From: Lentimicrobiaceae bacterium
GTDB taxonomy: Bacteria; Bacteroidota; Bacteroidia; Bacteroidales; SKPS01
Reading direction: 5' to 3'
Length of the DNA: 6,343 nt
Assembly: GCA_007119395.1 (NCBI GenBank)
Contig: SKPS01000224.1
Span: forward strand, 1-6,343
Made by a program: the position numbers and the translations under genes. The notes below the pieces were generated by a model. The model was not told the DNA's origin, made no database searches, and saw only the letters and a list, made by a program, of their open reading frames with translations. Of this stretch, positions 4,398-6,343 are shown one piece after another; the first letter of the stretch is position 1, and every line of letters begins with the position of its first letter.

Positions 4398-6254
4398 CCT
4401 TCCGCTGTACATCACTTTCACCGTATCACGGGTGGTTTCACCCCGGAGGTTTTTGGTGTTGATGGTGATGATAAGCAGCTGGGGAGCTAGTTTCTCCGGC
4501 AGGGTAGGGGACCAGGAAACGGGCTCCCCTTGTGAGGGGATTGTGTCAAGTGATATTTCGTCCAAAACCCTTCCCATCAGATCGGTCAGTGTGAGGTAGA
4601 GGTGTTTATACTCTTTGTTTTTCAGGTTGATGTTCAGCTCTTTTCTGAACGGATTGGGATATACTAATGCCCCTGAAGCGGCAGGAGGCTTATTGGGTTC
4701 GATGTAGATGTAGGGAACACACCCCGGTGTATCGGTGCGCGCTTCCATCACCCGTTGGAACAGCAGCAGGTGCCCCTGGTTGTTCAGATGGACTCCGTCG
4801 CCGGCATCGTATTGTGGCAGGATGTACCCCTGGGCATCGGTCAGGCCGTTCCAGAAGTCAATCGCCACATCGGGGAAGGTGGTGGTGATGGAATCCAACA
4901 GGTCATATTGGGTCTGGATTCTATTCTGTTGAGCGAAGTTTCGTGGTTGCGGTGTACATACCCATGTTTTAACGCCTTCTACTACAGCGGTCTGGTACAG
5001 GAGGCGAAAGTTCACCATCTGTTCACCGGCCGGGAAGCCGTATGCTGCATCGTTGGAGGGCATGTTGATGATGATACCATAGGGGTTGTGGCGCAGTGCT
5101 TCTGTGATATTTCTCAGGGTATCGATTTCTACCTGGACGTGTGGGGGCTGTTGGGTTCCGGAGGGGAGGATGTGATAGGTTGTGTATCCCCCTCTGGCGA
5201 GGTTGATCACTTCAAAGGCGGTGTTTTGCTGTTGCATGGCAAACCGGTATCTGTTCACCCAGGCGCTGTCGGAGGGAGTGGCACCGGCACCGGCGGCGGT
5301 AGAGGAGCCCAGCACCACGATGGTGCACGTGGTGGTGTCGGTACTGATCTGGAACGGTTGCGGAGACACTGATACCAGGGTGTCGTGTCTGACACGCACC
5401 AGACACTGTGTAGAGGGGGTGTTGGGCACGGTCCAGGCATACGGGCTCTCATAATGCCATAACGAATCGATAAATGTCCAGGTGCTTCCCAGGTCTGTGC
5501 TGTACTCCAGAACCACATGAGAGATCTGCGTACTGTGCCAGATCACCTTCGGTGTTTTCCCCACCTGCCAGAACTCTCCGCCGGCGGGAGCCTTCAGTAC
5601 GAGGGCAGGGGGCTCTGATGATGGGATGTGGGGATAGCTCACCTTCATGGCATTGATGTAGTAGAAACCGTTCGCGCTGTTGTTGTCGGGGCCGACCGTC
5701 ATCACCACCGCAATCACTCCGGCGCTGTCGGGCTTCAGGGTGGCTGTCACCACCTGGGAGGTGTTCGAAGCGGCATCCAGATAGAGGGTGTCTGTAGAGC
5801 TCCCCCTGAGGATGTATTGGGTTTGAAGATTGTTGGTGTGGTTTCGGGAAGCGAAGATCTCGACGGTATAGGCAACCGCTGTGTCGAGGTGGAACAGTTC
5901 AAAGCCGGCTGTGGGTAGTATGTGGTTGCCGAAAGAGGCCACGTTGCCAAAGAAATAGTCTTGGGTGGCCGTTGCCGGATAACCCAGCTGTGGATCCGGC
6001 GTGGTGGTGCCATATGGGCCTGGGGCGTTGAAGCGATCCGTGATGCGGAGACCCTTGCCGGTCAGGAACCCCATGTCGTTCGCCAAATCAGCAATAACCC
6101 CCGTGGAAGCATTCGTGATGTTGTTCCATGGCATGGGCGACATTTCATTGGGTGAACCAAAATCAACAAGAATCACATCATTCTGGCCTGGTAATGATGT
6201 GCTTATCAATAAAAACAATAGTGAGGCCATCAGCCCCTGAACGATCCCGGTCAT
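4395..6254 (-). CDS. secreted multidomain SGNH/GDSL hydrolase with T9SS type A sorting domain
   Basis: This 619-residue secreted protein has four parts after a hydrophobic signal peptide (about 1-23, ending LPGQ). Residues 26-208 begin VILVDFGS and look like a beta-sandwich, perhaps galactose-binding-like; function is unassigned. Residues 217-304 form an Ig-like domain (PAGGEFWQVG, then VIWHST, then LEYSTDLGSTW). Residues 309-508 form the SGNH hydrolase domain: block I GSST with nucleophile Ser318, block II NLARGG with Gly356, block III MPSND with Asn401, and block V DGVH with Asp486 and His489. Residues 529-619 are a T9SS type A sorting domain (VYPNPF 531-536, LTDLMGRVL 556-564). Family members deacylate or de-esterify polysaccharides, lipids or other esters; the binding modules hint at a carbohydrate target, but this is inference. 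ATG 6254 is the first in-frame Met after a TAG at 6287-6285. Met9 (6230) is an alternative. The signal peptide lacks basic residues, which is unusual. Confidence 0.9.
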   Translation of the reverse strand: MTGIVQGLMASLLFLLISTSLPGQNDVILVDFGSPNEMSPMPWNNITNASTGVIADLANDMGFLTGKGLRITDRFNAPGPYGTTTPDPQLGYPATATQDYFFGNVASFGNHILPTAGFELFHLDTAVAYTVEIFASRNHTNNLQTQYILRGSSTDTLYLDAASNTSQVVTATLKPDSAGVIAVVMTVGPDNNSANGFYYINAMKVSYPHIPSSEPPALVLKAPAGGEFWQVGKTPKVIWHSTQISHVVLEYSTDLGSTWTFIDSLWHYESPYAWTVPNTPSTQCLVRVRHDTLVSVSPQPFQISTDTTTCTIVVLGSSTAAGAGATPSDSAWVNRYRFAMQQQNTAFEVINLARGGYTTYHILPSGTQQPPHVQVEIDTLRNITEALRHNPYGIIINMPSNDAAYGFPAGEQMVNFRLLYQTAVVEGVKTWVCTPQPRNFAQQNRIQTQYDLLDSITTTFPDVAIDFWNGLTDAQGYILPQYDAGDGVHLNNQGHLLLFQRVMEARTDTPGCVPYIYIEPNKPPAASGALVYPNPFRKELNINLKNKEYKHLYLTLTDLMGRVLDEISLDTIPSQGEPVSWSPTLPEKLAPQLLIITINTKNLRGETTRDTVKVMYSGR

Positions 6255-6283
6255 AATGCTGGTGTTGGTGAGGAGTTTTTTAC

Positions 6284-6297
6284 GCTACAAATGTAGC
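6284..6297 (-). promoter_or_regulatory. candidate promoter -7 box inside a perfect inverted repeat
   Basis: On the minus strand, TACATTTG (6295-6288) is a perfect match to the Bacteroidota -7 element TAnnTTTG. It would start transcription near 6280, about 26 nt before the ATG of the SGNH hydrolase gene. No convincing -33 TTTG lies 19-21 bp further upstream; the nearest is ATTG at a 16-bp spacing. The box is embedded in GCTACA-AA-TGTAGC (6284-6297), a perfect 6-bp inverted repeat with a 2-bp centre, which could also serve as a small operator. The remaining 46 bases to the window edge hold no gene. Confidence 0.45.
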
Positions 6298-6343
6298 ACA
6301 TCCTTGGAGATCAATCATCAGAAAAAAAATCTGCGTAGATCCC

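Noticed and set aside
4755..5372. 205-codon open frame on the plus strand within the SGNH hydrolase gene
   Set aside because: It lies wholly antisense to a gene with clear domains and catalytic motifs. Its translation is low-complexity (Gly/Val/Gln rich) with no recognisable motif.
1873..6254. A polysaccharide utilisation locus built around the two hydrolases
   Set aside because: No SusC/SusD-like transporter pair, glycoside hydrolase or dedicated regulator is present in the window.
6322..6340. Short stem (ATCT/AGAT) followed by eight T on the minus strand at the right edge, as a terminator of a gene beyond the window
   Set aside because: The stem is only four base pairs and the upstream sequence is outside the window, so it cannot be supported.

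Overview
The window looks like a chromosomal segment from a member of the Bacteroidota (Bacteroidetes) that secretes proteins through the type IX secretion system (T9SS). Two proteins end in a type A T9SS sorting domain with the YPNP motif. Genes start with A-rich leaders and no clear Shine-Dalgarno sequence. Several intergenic regions carry matches to the Bacteroidota -7 element TAnnTTTG. Coding regions are moderately GC-balanced and intergenic regions are AT-rich. Genus and order cannot be read from the sequence.

Layout, left to right. (1) Bases 1-62 may be the last codons of an upstream gene whose TGA overlaps the next ATG. (2) Bases 62-556 (+) encode a small YpsA/SLOG-fold protein of the 'putative molybdenum carrier' family. 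(3) Bases 557-845 are non-coding: a hairpin plus T-tract (likely terminator), a promoter-like box, and a nested inverted repeat at 642-708 that could fold in the leader of the next gene. (4) Bases 846-1709 (+) encode a tandem-domain universal stress protein with no recognisable ATP-binding motif. (5) Bases 1710-1872 hold a promoter-like element and a roughly 105-nt leader. (6) Bases 1873-3501 (+) encode a probable lipoprotein alpha/beta-hydrolase (esterase-like) with a full Ser-Asp-His triad, an unrecognised N-terminal beta-rich domain and a PKD-like C-terminal domain. (7) Bases 3692-4372 (+) encode a small secreted T9SS cargo protein. (8) Bases 4395-6254 (-), convergent with it, encode a large multidomain secreted SGNH/GDSL hydrolase that is also a T9SS cargo. 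A compact nested palindrome lies between the two convergent genes and is a likely terminator for the SGNH gene.

The genes do not form one obvious operon. Each of the four complete genes after the first has its own upstream gap of 89 bp or more. The right two-thirds shares a theme: three exported proteins, two of them serine hydrolases (one probably membrane-anchored, one T9SS-exported) that could act on esterified extracellular material such as acylated polysaccharide. This functional link is inference from domain content and proximity. I see no rRNA, tRNA, CRISPR array, transposase or phage gene, and no convincing evidence for a new multi-gene system. The most notable features are the unusual domain architectures, the structured leader of the stress-protein gene and the palindrome between the convergent cargo genes.
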